DNA from: Dryas octopetala
Lineage: Eukaryota; Streptophyta; Magnoliopsida; Rosales; Rosaceae
Reading direction: 5' to 3'
Assembly: GCA_963921425.1 (NCBI GenBank)
Contig: OY992836.1
Location: 22,051,889 to 22,115,888 of the forward strand
DNA length: 64,000 nucleotides
The translations under genes were made by a program, and so were the position numbers. This document shows positions 46,611-58,500 of this stretch, in pieces. The notes beneath the pieces are model-generated. The model ran no database searches, was not told the DNA's origin, and saw nothing but the letters and a program-made list of their open reading frames with translations. Each line of letters starts with the position of its first letter. Within the stretch, counting starts at the first letter, position 1.

Positions 46611-48980
46611 TCACCAATAGTCTCCACAAGAACACACACCATCTTTGAAATGATGGAACCTATTAGCATCTCTGACTACAATGACTCTCTCTGTGATCTT
46701 GGATATAAATTTAGTTGCATTATGGCAATCTAAACAAACCCGGAGATTCTTAATAATTCTGATTTCTGTTCCAGGTGCAGTAACAATAAGGGCAAAGGCA
46801 ATGGCCAACTTCTCACTATGGACCTTCACCATTTGCTCCTTCTCTTCCTCCTCCACATCATGTAAAGCAGTGATAGTTTCAGTCTGAAATCCAGCATCCC
46901 TCATCTTTCCTGTTAACTTGTCTAGCATTGTATAGATTTCCGTTGCTTGAGGATGGGACCGATCACCACATGTAAAGACATGTGGGGTATCACCAATCTC
47001 AACAAGTGTGCATCCAGGAGTCTTTGCCAAATTTCTATGCTTGGCTACCTGCCGTACTGAAGCAGCCTTTGGAAAGTTCCTGTCAGCTGAGTATATATTA
47101 GATAGCAAGACATAATACCCTGTATTTTCTGGGTCCAATTCAAATAGCCTTTCGGAAGCCACACGTGCTAGTTTAGTGTCTCTGTGAATCATGCACGCAC
47201 CAAGCAATGCACCCCAAACAGCAGGGCCTGGTTCAACTGGCATTTTCCTTATAAATTCCAAGGCTTTCTCTAACAGTCCAGCTCTGCCAAGGATGTCGAC
47301 CATGCAGGCATAATGCTCAGCTAAGGGTTCAAATCCATAATTATGAACCATATTATGGAATATTTCATCTCCTTCTTTCACCAAGCCAGCATGGCTGCAA
47401 GCATACAAGACAGAGAGAAAAGTAACCCCACTTGGGGAAATCCTGGAATGCAACATCTCACTAAAGAGCTTCAGTGCTTCATGGCCATCACCATGGAGGC
47501 CATAACCAGATATCATGGCGTTCCAAGTGACTACATTTTTCTCAGTCATCAAGTCGAATAATTGCCGAGCTTCCACAATGCTCCCACACTTTGCATACAT
47601 GTCAACTAGAGCAGTTGATACATAGATGTTAGACTCAAGATTTTTGCTCTTAATCAAACCATGGACCCATTTCCCAAGACTTGTAGCTCCAAGCTGAGCA
47701 CAAGCAGAAAGAATACTTGTAACTGTAACAGGATTTGGACTGAATTCAGACGTCATTTCCCGGAAAAGAGATATTGCAGTCTCTGTCAGCCCATTTTGGG
47801 TATAACCTGAGATCATGGCGTTCCAAGATGCCACAGTTTTCTCTGGAAACTCATCAAAAAGCTGCCGTGCCAATTCAATCTCATTCAGTCTACAATAAAC
47901 AGTAACTAATGCAGTTGAAACTGAAGGATGTGACACAATACCAGATTTCACACAGAAACTTTGAAGAGAGCCAGTGAGATTCAGATGACCAAAAGGGGTA
48001 GACACAGGAATCAAACCCACAATTGTGCTTGAATTTACTTTCTCCCCAGAAGCAAGCAATTCCGTGAAAAGCCTAACTGCTGAAAGGGTGTCATTATTGC
48101 AAGTAGATCCAGCAATCATTGCATTGTAACATATCAAATCGGGCTGACTAATCTGCCGAAATAACAACCTCGCCGTCCCAAGCTCCCCGCATTTTGAATA
48201 CAATGAAACCAACCCAGTAAGCACATGAACATCAGAATGAAACCCAGCCTTCAGAGCCAAGCACTGAATCCTCATCCCTCCTTTCAACTCCTGCAACTCC
48301 GCCACTGCCGGAAGCACGGTTGCCAAGGTCGTTGATTCAAAAACTGGCCCACCCACAACCATGTCTCCAAAAACCTGTACTGAATCGACATAAGCACAAT
48401 TCCTCACCAACCCAGATATCATCGTATTCCATAAAACCGTGTCCTTTTCGGGCATTCCATCGAACACCTTCTTTGCTAACTCAACCCGCGAGAACTTAAA
48501 GTAAAAGTCGACAATAATTGATCCAACATATAAATTCGATCCTAACCCATCAATAATGGAATGTGCGTGCAACAAAGTCCCGTACTTCTCGTCCTTAAAA
48601 CGCAAAGCGGCTGATATAGCAAAGGCGTAAGTGAACTTGTCAGGGTTGAGACTAGTGTTTTTCCGCAAATGGGCATACAAAGAAATCGAAGATAAAGGTG
48701 AGGCATTGCTCGCAAAGGCCTTGATGACGACGTTGAAGAGGAAAAGGTCGGGTTTTGGGATAGAGAGGAAGAGGTCACGTGCGTGGCGTATGGCCTTGAG
48801 GTCTGAGAACTTGTGGGTGAGCTTGGTGATGGTAGCGAGGTCGTTTTTGAACCCGTTGACGATGATTTGGGCGTGGGTCTGGGTGAGGTGAGAGAGACAG
48901 GTGGCCTTGCTGAGGAGGCTAAGGAAGAAGTGTCGGTCTCGTTGTGCATTGCAGCAGCTGCTTATGTTTCTGCAAATCAT
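46611..48980 (-). CDS. Pentatricopeptide repeat protein, DYW class (At4g30700-like)
   Basis: A single intronless minus-strand frame of 789 residues from ATG 48980. The frame is open for 72 codons further upstream, but family members start near MICRNISSCC. PLS-type repeats fill about residues 45-560, with typical units such as VLWNTMISGLVRN, VASWNAMISGYTQNGLTETA and YVSTALVDMYAKCGSIVEAR. E/E+ motifs follow (PVEPGPAVWGALLGACMIH). The C-terminal DYW deaminase domain carries HSEKLAIAFALI and CLDCH, the zinc and catalytic elements, and ends DGVCSCGDYW. Such proteins bind one or a few organelle transcripts and convert specific C to U. It closely matches Arabidopsis At4g30700 (DYW9/MEF29, mitochondrial editing) as I recall it. 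Its RNA targets cannot be read from this sequence. Lack of introns is normal for plant PPR genes. Confidence 0.94.
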   Translation of the reverse strand: MICRNISSCCNAQRDRHFFLSLLSKATCLSHLTQTHAQIIVNGFKNDLATITKLTHKFSDLKAIRHARDLFLSIPKPDLFLFNVVIKAFASNASPLSSISLYAHLRKNTSLNPDKFTYAFAISAALRFKDEKYGTLLHAHSIIDGLGSNLYVGSIIVDFYFKFSRVELAKKVFDGMPEKDTVLWNTMISGLVRNCAYVDSVQVFGDMVVGGPVFESTTLATVLPAVAELQELKGGMRIQCLALKAGFHSDVHVLTGLVSLYSKCGELGTARLLFRQISQPDLICYNAMIAGSTCNNDTLSAVRLFTELLASGEKVNSSTIVGLIPVSTPFGHLNLTGSLQSFCVKSGIVSHPSVSTALVTVYCRLNEIELARQLFDEFPEKTVASWNAMISGYTQNGLTETAISLFREMTSEFSPNPVTVTSILSACAQLGATSLGKWVHGLIKSKNLESNIYVSTALVDMYAKCGSIVEARQLFDLMTEKNVVTWNAMISGYGLHGDGHEALKLFSEMLHSRISPSGVTFLSVLYACSHAGLVKEGDEIFHNMVHNYGFEPLAEHYACMVDILGRAGLLEKALEFIRKMPVEPGPAVWGALLGACMIHRDTKLARVASERLFELDPENTGYYVLLSNIYSADRNFPKAASVRQVAKHRNLAKTPGCTLVEIGDTPHVFTCGDRSHPQATEIYTMLDKLTGKMRDAGFQTETITALHDVEEEEKEQMVKVHSEKLAIAFALIVTAPGTEIRIIKNLRVCLDCHNATKFISKITERVIVVRDANRFHHFKDGVCSCGDYW

Positions 48981-49523
48981 GTGTTTTGTGCTTTTTCGGA
49001 GACTTCGATGATTTTGATCGGGTGGCACGGTGGCAGTTATAAAAACTGTTTGGTTCTTCCAAAAAATGGCGGGAATCCCTTTCTCTCTTTTTAAGGAAAT
49101 TCCTAAATTATTTAGGTTAATTTTGTCCCAATTGGCTTGGTTGCTAGACGAAGGCAAAAGAGAATTGAAGAAGATTGGGTATTGAAATGTACACACTTCT
49201 CTATTTTAAAAGATAATGACAACATAAATAGAATCTTGGCTACGACAATATTTCCTATTTCATTTCCTTTGAAACTTTCGCTTGTACATTGAATTCAAAT
49301 CTTTTGCTTCTTCCTTTGCATTTTCTTTTCATTTGACGTTGGAAAGCATGGAGCTACTGGCCCTTGCTCAGAAAAGAAGGAAAAAATTGGAATGGAACAA
49401 GATTACATTCCAAGGCTAAACAGAAACCAATTTACATTCACAGAGAACGGAGGAGACGCTTTATCTCTGCCCAAGTATTTTATCCTTTAAGAATTGACAA
49501 AGCTTAAGCTCTTGGATTAGAAG
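48981..49523. other. Spacer between the PPR gene and AUG8
   Basis: Both genes are on the minus strand, so this is the PPR leader and promoter plus the AUG8 3' untranslated region. The open frame continuing upstream of the PPR start has a composition unlike a mitochondrial presequence and is probably untranslated. Nothing else is seen. Confidence 0.45.
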
Positions 49524-52500
49524 CTAGTCCGGGTCAAGAAGCCGTCTTGGTTGCCAAAATTGGTTACTCACTCTTCCCAAATCTTGTTTCATTTGTATGA
49601 GATGGGTCCTAATGCTGTATTCCTCTACCTGCTTTGAGCCAACAGCAATCAAAAGTTAACAGAGTAAAATATATACAAGAAAAAGAATTGAAATTAAATA
49701 TTCTAATTCAAAGCATGCTATTCAAATTAGACTTTTCTAGCCAGAGAGAATATATCCAAGACACTTTGAGCCACGATGGACTGATCTAGGCTAGCTGATC
49801 TGATAGAATTTACTAGACACACGGATGGCATAAGAATTCAATTGCTACATGACAATGGACTACTGAGAACACGAGAAGATTGAAGTATTGGCAGAAGCCA
49901 ATGGATGCTGAACAATTTAGGGATGCTGTGCGTAGCACTCAGGGCTGTGAAAAAAAGACCTTGATCAGACCCACAGGTACCGGGAGGCAAACATGTTTAA
50001 CCAGTTAATGTTGCAAAATCAGCTTACTACTGATCCCACAAGTCACATTGATCTACAGTTCTTTACTGCAAAATGGATCCCATGTGAGTTTAAAACTGAG
50101 GCTTATGAACATACAGACTAGAACTTTAGAAATCTAATTAAAGACTGAGTTACTAAGGAAAGTATAAGTATTTCCACGGTTCTTAATTACATTCTGTTCA
50201 TTACAAGTTATGGCCTCATTATTTACCTGCATAGCTGCTGCTGAAGCTAACAGTGCTTCACATTCGTCAAGCATGGCTTTCTCCTGTGCTGCTACAACAG
50301 CAAGTTCAGAAACCAAACTGTTCATGCCCTCCACCTACATCATACAAATATAAAATTGTGCCACCTTAAGTACATCCTTTCAAAAGATAATATCCTCCAA
50401 ACACAAACTTTGTTGCACAAGATATGCAACCTCTAAATCATTGATCGTTAGTGCTACCCAGTACATGCCATAAAGTGTAGGAAGCGGAAAGGGGTTGAAA
50501 ACTATCACAGCATGATTGAAGTAAGACTATCAAAACATACTTTTCACAGTCTTTCGGCTAAGAAGGGGATTCTATGGGATACCCAATAAAAAAACTATGA
50601 AAACATGAATCTCACCCTTGAGAGCAAAGAGCATATGGAGGATGCCATTGCATGCATCACATCAACAGCTGAGCAGATAGCTACCTTCAAAGAATCAATA
50701 TCTGCCTGTAAAAGCATATATTTACAGTTATGAACAAATTTCACTCTATAAATCAAATTTAATGACCTTTTACAACCTAACATACCCTTGCCCCTCTGGT
50801 CACTGGAAGACGGAGAGTGCTTGCCTCCAAATCTTCCATAGCCCCTGAGAAAGCAGCAATATGGTCTCCTTCAAGTAAAGCCCAATCGTCAAGGTAGGCC
50901 ATCTGAACAATCATTGTTCATGCAAGGACTTAGAAAAGGCAACATACAAAAATTGATAAAAACAGACAGTAGAGGTATGAGTTCAGACATAAACAGTGAT
51001 AATGGATTAAACTATTAAAGCAATCAATAAACACATCGTGGATAAAATGATATCATTACGGTGCAAAAGAGGCATTACTTGATCATTCAATACTGAGTTC
51101 AGCTTCAGCTCAAGCTTCAACTGCTGGAGATTGATTCTTTTCCTGATTACTGAATCCCACAGGCTTAGCATAGTATTCCATACATTGAATAGAGTTCTCT
51201 GCACCATCAATTAAATTTCTGATGTAATTTGACATGTACTTTGAAGGGAAAAAAATCTTAACTGTGAATGAAGTATGTACAAACTTGACCGTGCAAAAAA
51301 TCAATAATAATTTGATAAAACCATTCAGTATTCTGCACAAACTGGACAATATACTATCCAATAATTCTTTGTTAGATTCTAACCTCATTAACACTCGTGA
51401 GTGATGCATAAGATATTCCTCCACTGCTACATACTAAAAAAAGACATCCTAGTGGTTAAGGACTGCAAAGACCTAACTATTTGGTCAAATGTGTGTGCAA
51501 AGTCACCGGGACTATCTTAACAGAAATAAGTAAGACAGGACACGATGGACAATACTAGTATATAGTTAAAGAAATTATTAGGGCAAAGACATAGGCCTAA
51601 AAGTTTGCTAGTTTCACAGAGAACAGAAGCATACCTCTGCATTTACTTTCTGAATATAAAGTAGAGCCTCTGCCCGGGCATTAGCAAATCGCCATTGCAA
51701 ATATCTATTGTGAAGTAGCCGCAGCTGATGAGCATCTTCAATGTAACTTGCACCCCTTTTCCCCTTAAAATCCGCAATGAAACTAAGCACAGAGGTTGAA
51801 CTGCTTGATTGACTAGAAGAAGTAGATGGCCTTATCTTAGATGGACTAACTCCTCTAGAAGGAGGAGTAGATGGTCTTGACCGAGATGGACTAACACCTC
51901 TTGCAACAGAAGGTGAAAACAATGAGGTCTTACTAGGTGAGGCCGGACGTGATGAAGCAGTAGGCGAAGATAGAGATCTGGCAGGAAGAGTTAATGATAA
52001 CCTGTCTGGTATACTTGTTCTGATAGGCTTGTGAGGTCCAGATACCTGCATGGAATTATCATCAGCTAAATTTGCTCCAAGTCCTGCTCTACCACTTTCA
52101 TGGAGTGATAATATCGTCGCAGCATCGCTAGCAGATTTCTGTAAGGGTTTACTCAAACCATCAGATGTGGGGATTCTCCTGAGTGTAGACAACCCAACTC
52201 CTGGAACTGGTGTAGCAAGCCTGACAATCTTAGCAGCATGATCCACACTTTTATTTAATGCATTGGAAGATACTTTTCCACCTATTCTACTTGGCCACCG
52301 ATGCTGATCTATTAATCGGGAATGCAAAGCATCGACTGGTTTCGAATTCTCGGATTGATCAGGCGCATGTTTCCCTTTGAGAGGGCTCCGTTTTCTCTCC
52401 GGTGTAGGCTTTCGAGAAACTGCAGGCGTTTCAACCTGCCTATGTGCCACATTGGAAGATGACCGCAAAGTGCGGTCAGACAGAGCACTGCTAACTGGTT

Positions 52501-52963
52501 TTTCCTTCTTACTGACAGGAATGGAAATGGTATCAGACTGGAAGGAAACGCTCAAACTTCGCATTGTGGAAGGCCATAAACTCTCCGGCAAACGAGCGTT
52601 CCCGGTTCTTCTGGATGAGAATTGCACATCTACAGAAGAATCGTGGACCGGCGTGGAAGGACTTGGCGGGGAAGTTGGTGTGGAAGATCGCTTCCTATCC
52701 ACAGATTGGGATCTCTTGGGCAGAGATTGTTGTGAGGATGTTGTACGCAATGTTCTTGTAACGGTTGGCGTCGGAGACGGGCAGCGCCCGGTAGTAGAAG
52801 GCGAAGAGGGAGGAGTAGGTGACTTGTACCTCGAGCGAACTTCCCTCGTTCGAGGGCGGCGACTGCTGATTGCATTGAACTTTTCGGCGGGAACCAACGG
52901 TGCTCTTGGAGTCTCCACGGTTGTTTGCTTCTTTAATCCTAACCCTGAATCATATACATCCAT
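49524..52963 (-). CDS. AUG8: Augmin subunit 8 / QWRF motif protein
   Basis: Six minus-strand coding exons give 622 residues: 52963-51635, 51198-51079, 50902-50786, 50705-50616, 50334-50227, 49628-49524. All introns are GT-AG in phase 0. The long N-terminal half is basic, Ser/Pro-rich and disordered ([36 protein letters not shown]), as in microtubule-binding proteins. The QWRF signature is in [20 protein letters not shown], near residues 420-437. The C-terminal part is helical ([60 protein letters not shown]). AUG8 is the microtubule-binding subunit of the plant augmin complex, which recruits gamma-tubulin to existing microtubules for branching nucleation in spindle and phragmoplast. I chose the ATG at 52963 (MDVYDSGLG) over an in-frame codon 15 residues upstream, by family resemblance. 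Confidence 0.93.
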
Positions 52964-53071
52964 CCACACTATCCAAATTTGACCACATTGATGGATTCCT
53001 TCATCCAACTAAACCATATTTCACAGCCTTGGCTTTCATATAATCCCACATGAAAAGAAGATACTTTCCTC

Positions 53072-55480
53072 TGCAATAAATCTGCCACAAACGCACAACC
53101 AAAAGTAAGAGGCAGCTAATGGCCTAAAAAAGCAAAGAATAAACCCATGAAAAAGAAAAAGGAACACTGGAAAGCATACATCTTTACAGAGACTCAGATC
53201 TAATTGAGAATGAATTTCAGAATTACAACAAATAATGTCAAAAGGGTATTGTTTTTTCATAGAGAGAAGGCCAAATTCAAGCAGATCAGGCCATGGCAGT
53301 GAAATTAGGAAGGGGGTAAACAACATCTGGAGCAATGGGGTCACAGAGAAATGCGGAAAGTGTCACAGCGTGCATAAACGGTTATGGTTAGAGGTTGGTT
53401 TTGATTACCCACGAACAGCCTAAGACAATTGAAAGACTGGGAGAGTGATGAGGGTGTAGGGTAAGGGGAGGGTGTGGTGTGGTGTGGTGTGCTGGATAAA
53501 GTGTCCTTTTAATTTTCTCCTGGTCCCTCTCACGAGAGTGCCATGGTCGGTTGGGCTGGAAATTGGAAATGGGTCAACTCCAAGACAACCCCACTCTGCT
53601 CACTTCCCTTCTTCTCTCACAACTCCTTTTCATGAAAGTGATTACAAAACTTGCAAAAACAACCTCTTTCTCTCTCCCACTCTCCAACTTTTCCAAAAAA
53701 TAAAAAATATAAATATCAACTAATATACATAGTTATCCTGGGATCAACTGCTACACATTACTTACTTTACTAATTCTTTACTTACTCCAACTGTCTCACA
53801 CATAAATTTGCAAAAACAATAATAAATCCCTTAAATTTGTGGATTTTGTTTGTATTCATAATTTTTAAACCTTTCAATTATCCAAGGTTGAACTTGCAGG
53901 TGCTAATGTTCTTAGGAAAATGAGAAAGGACATGGAGGTCCACGTGGAAGAAGGATCATTGTCCATCCCCATGAATTTACAGTGTAAAATCTATATATTT
54001 GTTAGTTAAAATATTAAAAGAATTTAATTTAATATTTTGAGAGCAAAATAATAAACTAGAATAATTTGACTTAAATATTAAAACAAAATACAAAATCACA
54101 CGGTTTACACCTTATTTTCAGCATCCCACTTCCCACTTCTCACCACCTCTTTTTTAGGATAAATAAATTATTTATTAAAAATTTAACTACAAGTTTGAAA
54201 AGGTCAATTGACATGCTGCATGCCAAGAGACTAATATAAAATTAATTTAGAAGCAAATACACGTAAAAAAACTATTTCAAATACATGGCTATGTGGGAAT
54301 TCGATAAAAATAACATTTTTGTGTTGACCATGGAAAATAATTCTATTTTTCAAGATTTAGGAACGAAAATCAGTAAAATGCAGAAACATTTAAAAAAAAA
54401 AATTAAAGTTGGAAGAGAAAAAATGAAAAGTGTTTCCAGACGAGGGATCTATGACATATGTCAGTATTTGACAGGGTTGTGTCTGTGATATTGAAGACAC
54501 GTTCAGTGTTTCACTGCTCATGCAATCTCTCTCTCAAATTTCAATTTTTCAGAAATTAGAGATTAAAATTTGATTGGTTTAAGTTTATTTTTCCTAAGCA
54601 GCCGCACTCTCCAGGCGCAAAAGGGTTGTTCGAAAAACTATCCGTAAGGTTGAGCACTTGAGCGGGTTTTAACATTTTGGTCAAAACCTGACCTTGTTTG
54701 CTATGCTGTTAAAAGGGAGATCTATCTACTGGTCAAAAAAACAAACAAGGGAGATTTAACTACAAGCCTCTTCTATGGCCCAATATATATATTTCAGGTA
54801 ATGTTACCAGTTATATCATTATGTCCAATGTGTGTAACAGGACCACTTATATCATATATCCCAAATCATTTTACCACAAAAAAACAAAAAATAGGACAAA
54901 CAAACAGAGAGAGTGAGAAGGTTCATTGAACCTCATAGAAATTTCAAGCTAGAATCTCCTAAAAATTAAAACACAAAATAAATCAAATAGTTTCCAAACA
55001 AACAATTAACCATCTTTTTATTCGAATAAAAAAAAAACTAATTGGCATCTAGATTACAGAAAACAAAAAAGGAATAAGCCATCGGCAACTACGTTTGTTT
55101 TTTAAATAATTTTTCCTTCCATTTGTACTGAAATTTTTGCACCCAATAAATGTAAAACTCAACAAAAAGTTTGCAAATTAAATTTCCTCAACTCATCAAA
55201 ACCCTAAATTCACAATCACACCCAAGAAGAATCCGTGACTCACCAAAATCTGAAGGATTTTACTTTGATCTCTTTGTGAATTCGAATCACAACGTCACGA
55301 CTCACGGTGGTGGCTGAGAGGTGTCGCCTGAAACGGAGGGGTTTCTCCGGACGGTGATCGGAGAAGAGAGGTCTGTTTTCCGGCGGGAGGTCTGTGAAGC
55401 AGAGAGACAGAGAGAGAGGAAAACTATGTATTTGAGGAACTAATTAAAATTAGTTTTTCTTAAGGAAAAGTTGTTGGAAT
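53072..55480 (-). other. Possible long 5' leader intron / upstream region of AUG8
   Basis: An acceptor-like TTTATTGCAG ends near 53072, about 110 bases before the AUG8 start. A leader-like, CT-rich stretch lies on the same strand at about 55240-55440 and ends with a donor-like sequence, TTTTG|GTGAGTCAC. Together they could form a spliced non-coding first exon, with an intron of about 2.2 kb. Alternatively transcription starts nearer, around 53400. There is no coding exon in between. Confidence 0.3.
53377..53384. promoter_or_regulatory. MSA-like mitotic element upstream of AUG8
   Basis: AACGGTTA fits the core AACGGYYA of the M-phase-specific activator element bound by three-repeat MYB proteins. 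It lies about 415 bases before the AUG8 start codon. The same octamer recurs at 55506-55513. An 8-base match alone can occur by chance. Confidence 0.4.
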
Positions 55481-55505
55481 ATTTTAATAAAATAAATTGC
55501 GAAGA

Positions 55506-55587
55506 AACGGTTACAGTTGGGAGGGAAGGACTGTGAAAGGACGTTAGTTTCGCGCCACCTACTCGGTAAGGCTTTACTTATTGGCGC
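55506..55587. promoter_or_regulatory. Cluster of two E2F sites and one MSA-like site
   Basis: TTTCGCGC at 55548-55555 and ATTGGCGC at 55580-55587 both fit the E2F consensus WTTSSCSS and lie 32 bases apart. AACGGTTA at 55506-55513 fits the MSA core. They sit directly upstream (minus strand) of a leader-like CT-rich stretch at 55240-55440. The cluster looks like a cell-cycle promoter, possibly a distal one for AUG8. Confidence 0.5.
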
Positions 55588-55589
55588 GT

Positions 55590-58500
55590 TTCTCCTCTCA
55601 AGGCTCAAGCATTAGGACCGCATGATCTAAATTAATGTCCATTGGAGACAAGTCCTTAAAAAAAAAAAAAGGGAAAAAGCTTTCGATACAATTTTGTTGT
55701 GATGGTTTTTAATCATATTTTTTAAAATTACATGTTTCCTATGTATGACTCATTGACTCCTTTTGGAAATTTATTATGTCAGACACGTACAGCACTAAAT
55801 ATTAAAGTTGAAAAAGTATCTAAATGCAAACATATAACTTGATGAAAATTCACTTTTTTACAACCAAAAATAATCAGAAATCATATGTATAGTAGTGTTT
55901 TATTGTTAAATAATTATTTTGATATGTTATATTATTAGATGGTTAATTAAAATCATAAATTATTCCACATGATATCAACTTAATTAAAAATATATATCTC
56001 AACATTCAACCATATTTAGAGTATATAGGAACATTTTGCTTATAATTGCTACATGTTACTTATGCTTTAAAACCCCATTTGCAATTAATTGGACAGTTTT
56101 GCTCTGCCTGCATTTAGGGGAAAAAAATACAACTGTATTAATTAATAAAAGACTTGAATCCTTGATAGAGGTCCACAACTGGAAAATTTATCAGCCATAG
56201 TCAGCTACCTTAATGTCTTAATGTGATGCTGTAACTGAAACCTTGTTAATTTTTCAGTTTATTATCATTAATGCATTGTCCTAGCTCTTATATTAAGATA
56301 AATTAAACTAAGTGAAAGTTGTATTATGGTAATTAAAATTAACACTTACATTTGTGGCAACCCCAAATCTCACCAACTCATGTTATTGAAAACTTATGAG
56401 TTGTGCCAAGGGCCAAGTCACACATGTATATAATTATATTTTAGTTGTTTAGCTACAAATGATCAAGGGATCGATGTGATAGAATTGAAGGATTAATAAT
56501 TAGATATTGAAATCTACACCAAATTTCTCAAACTAAGCTACACCAAATTTGAGGTTTATCCTTTTTTCTTGAAAAAAAACAAAAAAAGAATGTAACAGCT
56601 GCTTAGGAAAAAAAAATAAAAAATTGTAACTGATCGAATGGCCTTAAAAGAGATGGTGACTGAAAAGAATTTATGAGTATTCCCAAGAATTTAGAGAGAG
56701 GTTGGTGAAAGTTAGATTAAGATGTTTCATCTCACAAGTAATTGATGGATATATCACAGAGTCAACAGCAATACACCAAACAATAGAAAATATTGAAATT
56801 CATCACCTAATTTGCATTCAAATAAAACATCGAAGGCATCCATCACCATTGGATCGGCATATATAAAACACCAAAGAGCCAAAGCTAGTTAATATGTTTC
56901 ATAATTTGAAGCCCAACCATATAAAAAGAAAGCTTAGTCACATCTTATTTGGATATGCTAAGGTTTTGTGAGAGTGAAAGATAAATGGTTGATTACTGTC
57001 AAAGAATAGCTACTGGAATTGTTATGATTTGGCATTTTGGAGCTTGACCTGACCCTCCAGAACAAAGCAAAGACTTTGGGACGGCCGTCTGTGTCACTAT
57101 CATAGATTAATTCACAGACCAAAAAAATTATGTTCTCTTCTCTCTCCTAAGTAGGAAGCAATTCTTCTTTTTTTTGGTCAAAAGTAGGAAGCAATTCTGT
57201 TGTGTATGTTTCTTGTTGTCCAAAAGCATAAAGTTTTGGGAAGAAATATTTGGTTTCTTGTAACCTACCAAAAGGCAAAGACTAGTAGGACATTTACTTA
57301 ATGGTAAATAGCTTATCACTTTCTATGCTAGAAATCAACAAGAAAAGAAAAGAAGAAAAAGTTTCACACTTTCACTTTAAAATAACAGAGTGGTCTTACC
57401 AGAACAGACTGGAGGATAAGCCAATCTTAATGCATTACAATGACTTTTATATATTCTACTTCCATATATGGGGTTGATTGGATTGAGTATGCATTACAAC
57501 AGAGAAATAGAATAGCATATGTGGTAGCATCTATATTGGAAACAGATCACCAATATGAAAAGTGTGTTATCAGGGAATGTATAATTTTGAGTAAAGCTAA
57601 CAAGACAATCACTAGTGCATGTGTGTGTAATAATATATATCCAAGGATGCATTGAAAAAAGGAAAAAGAAAAAGAAAAAGAATGATCATTCATGATGATT
57701 CCTTATATCTTTATTTTCTCTCCTCTACTACTTCAAAGACGAAAATTTGCCATCAGACATTAGTCCCTAATTCCCTATATATATGTTGCTAAATGTTGCT
57801 TCCATGTCCTGCTTTGTTAGGCAACTCTACATGTACAAGGAACCATATATGAGAGCCATTAATTATATAGTCCCTTTTGATGTTTTAAACACTATCTATA
57901 GTAAATTGCTGGCAGCTCTGCTTTTAGCCGAAAGTTGAGGCCCATTTACAGCTTGGAAGAACCCTGGAAAGTGTAGTTTTTGGTCCTACAGAAATCAATG
58001 GAAGCAGTGGGAAGCTCATAGCTCCAGACCAAATACTCACGTTCATGGTGAGAGTTCCATTTTCTCATATTACTTCATATTTAAAAAATCAAACCTTTAA
58101 CTTATTTTAATTCTAATTCTCCATCACCATCTAAGGCAGATGCAATTTATCTCAAAAAAGAAACTTGATAACTATGAAGTTTGGGGCAAAAACTGCCTTG
58201 CAGAATTGTCTTGGTCTGATAGCTGCCACGTGGGATAATTTGGACACATCATATGCTGTGCAACTGTCTGATTAAAAGTGAAAAACTATGGACCTTTGTC
58301 AGTTTGTCACATATCTGTTTGGACCTACCAATTATGTCCTTCCATATTGTCTGTATTGGTCCTTTTACTTGTTTTTTCTGATTTAATTAATATTGTTCTT
58401 AACATCCTTTTCTCCTCCAAACGGAAAAGTGGAAAACAATGGGCCAGAAACAATGTTTGGAGGATACTCCCAAAACAATAATTTCATAACATCTGCATTC

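Noticed and set aside
48981-49196. Extension of the PPR frame by 72 codons upstream
   Set aside because: The frame is open, but the family start lies at 48980 and the extension does not look like a targeting peptide; treated as leader.
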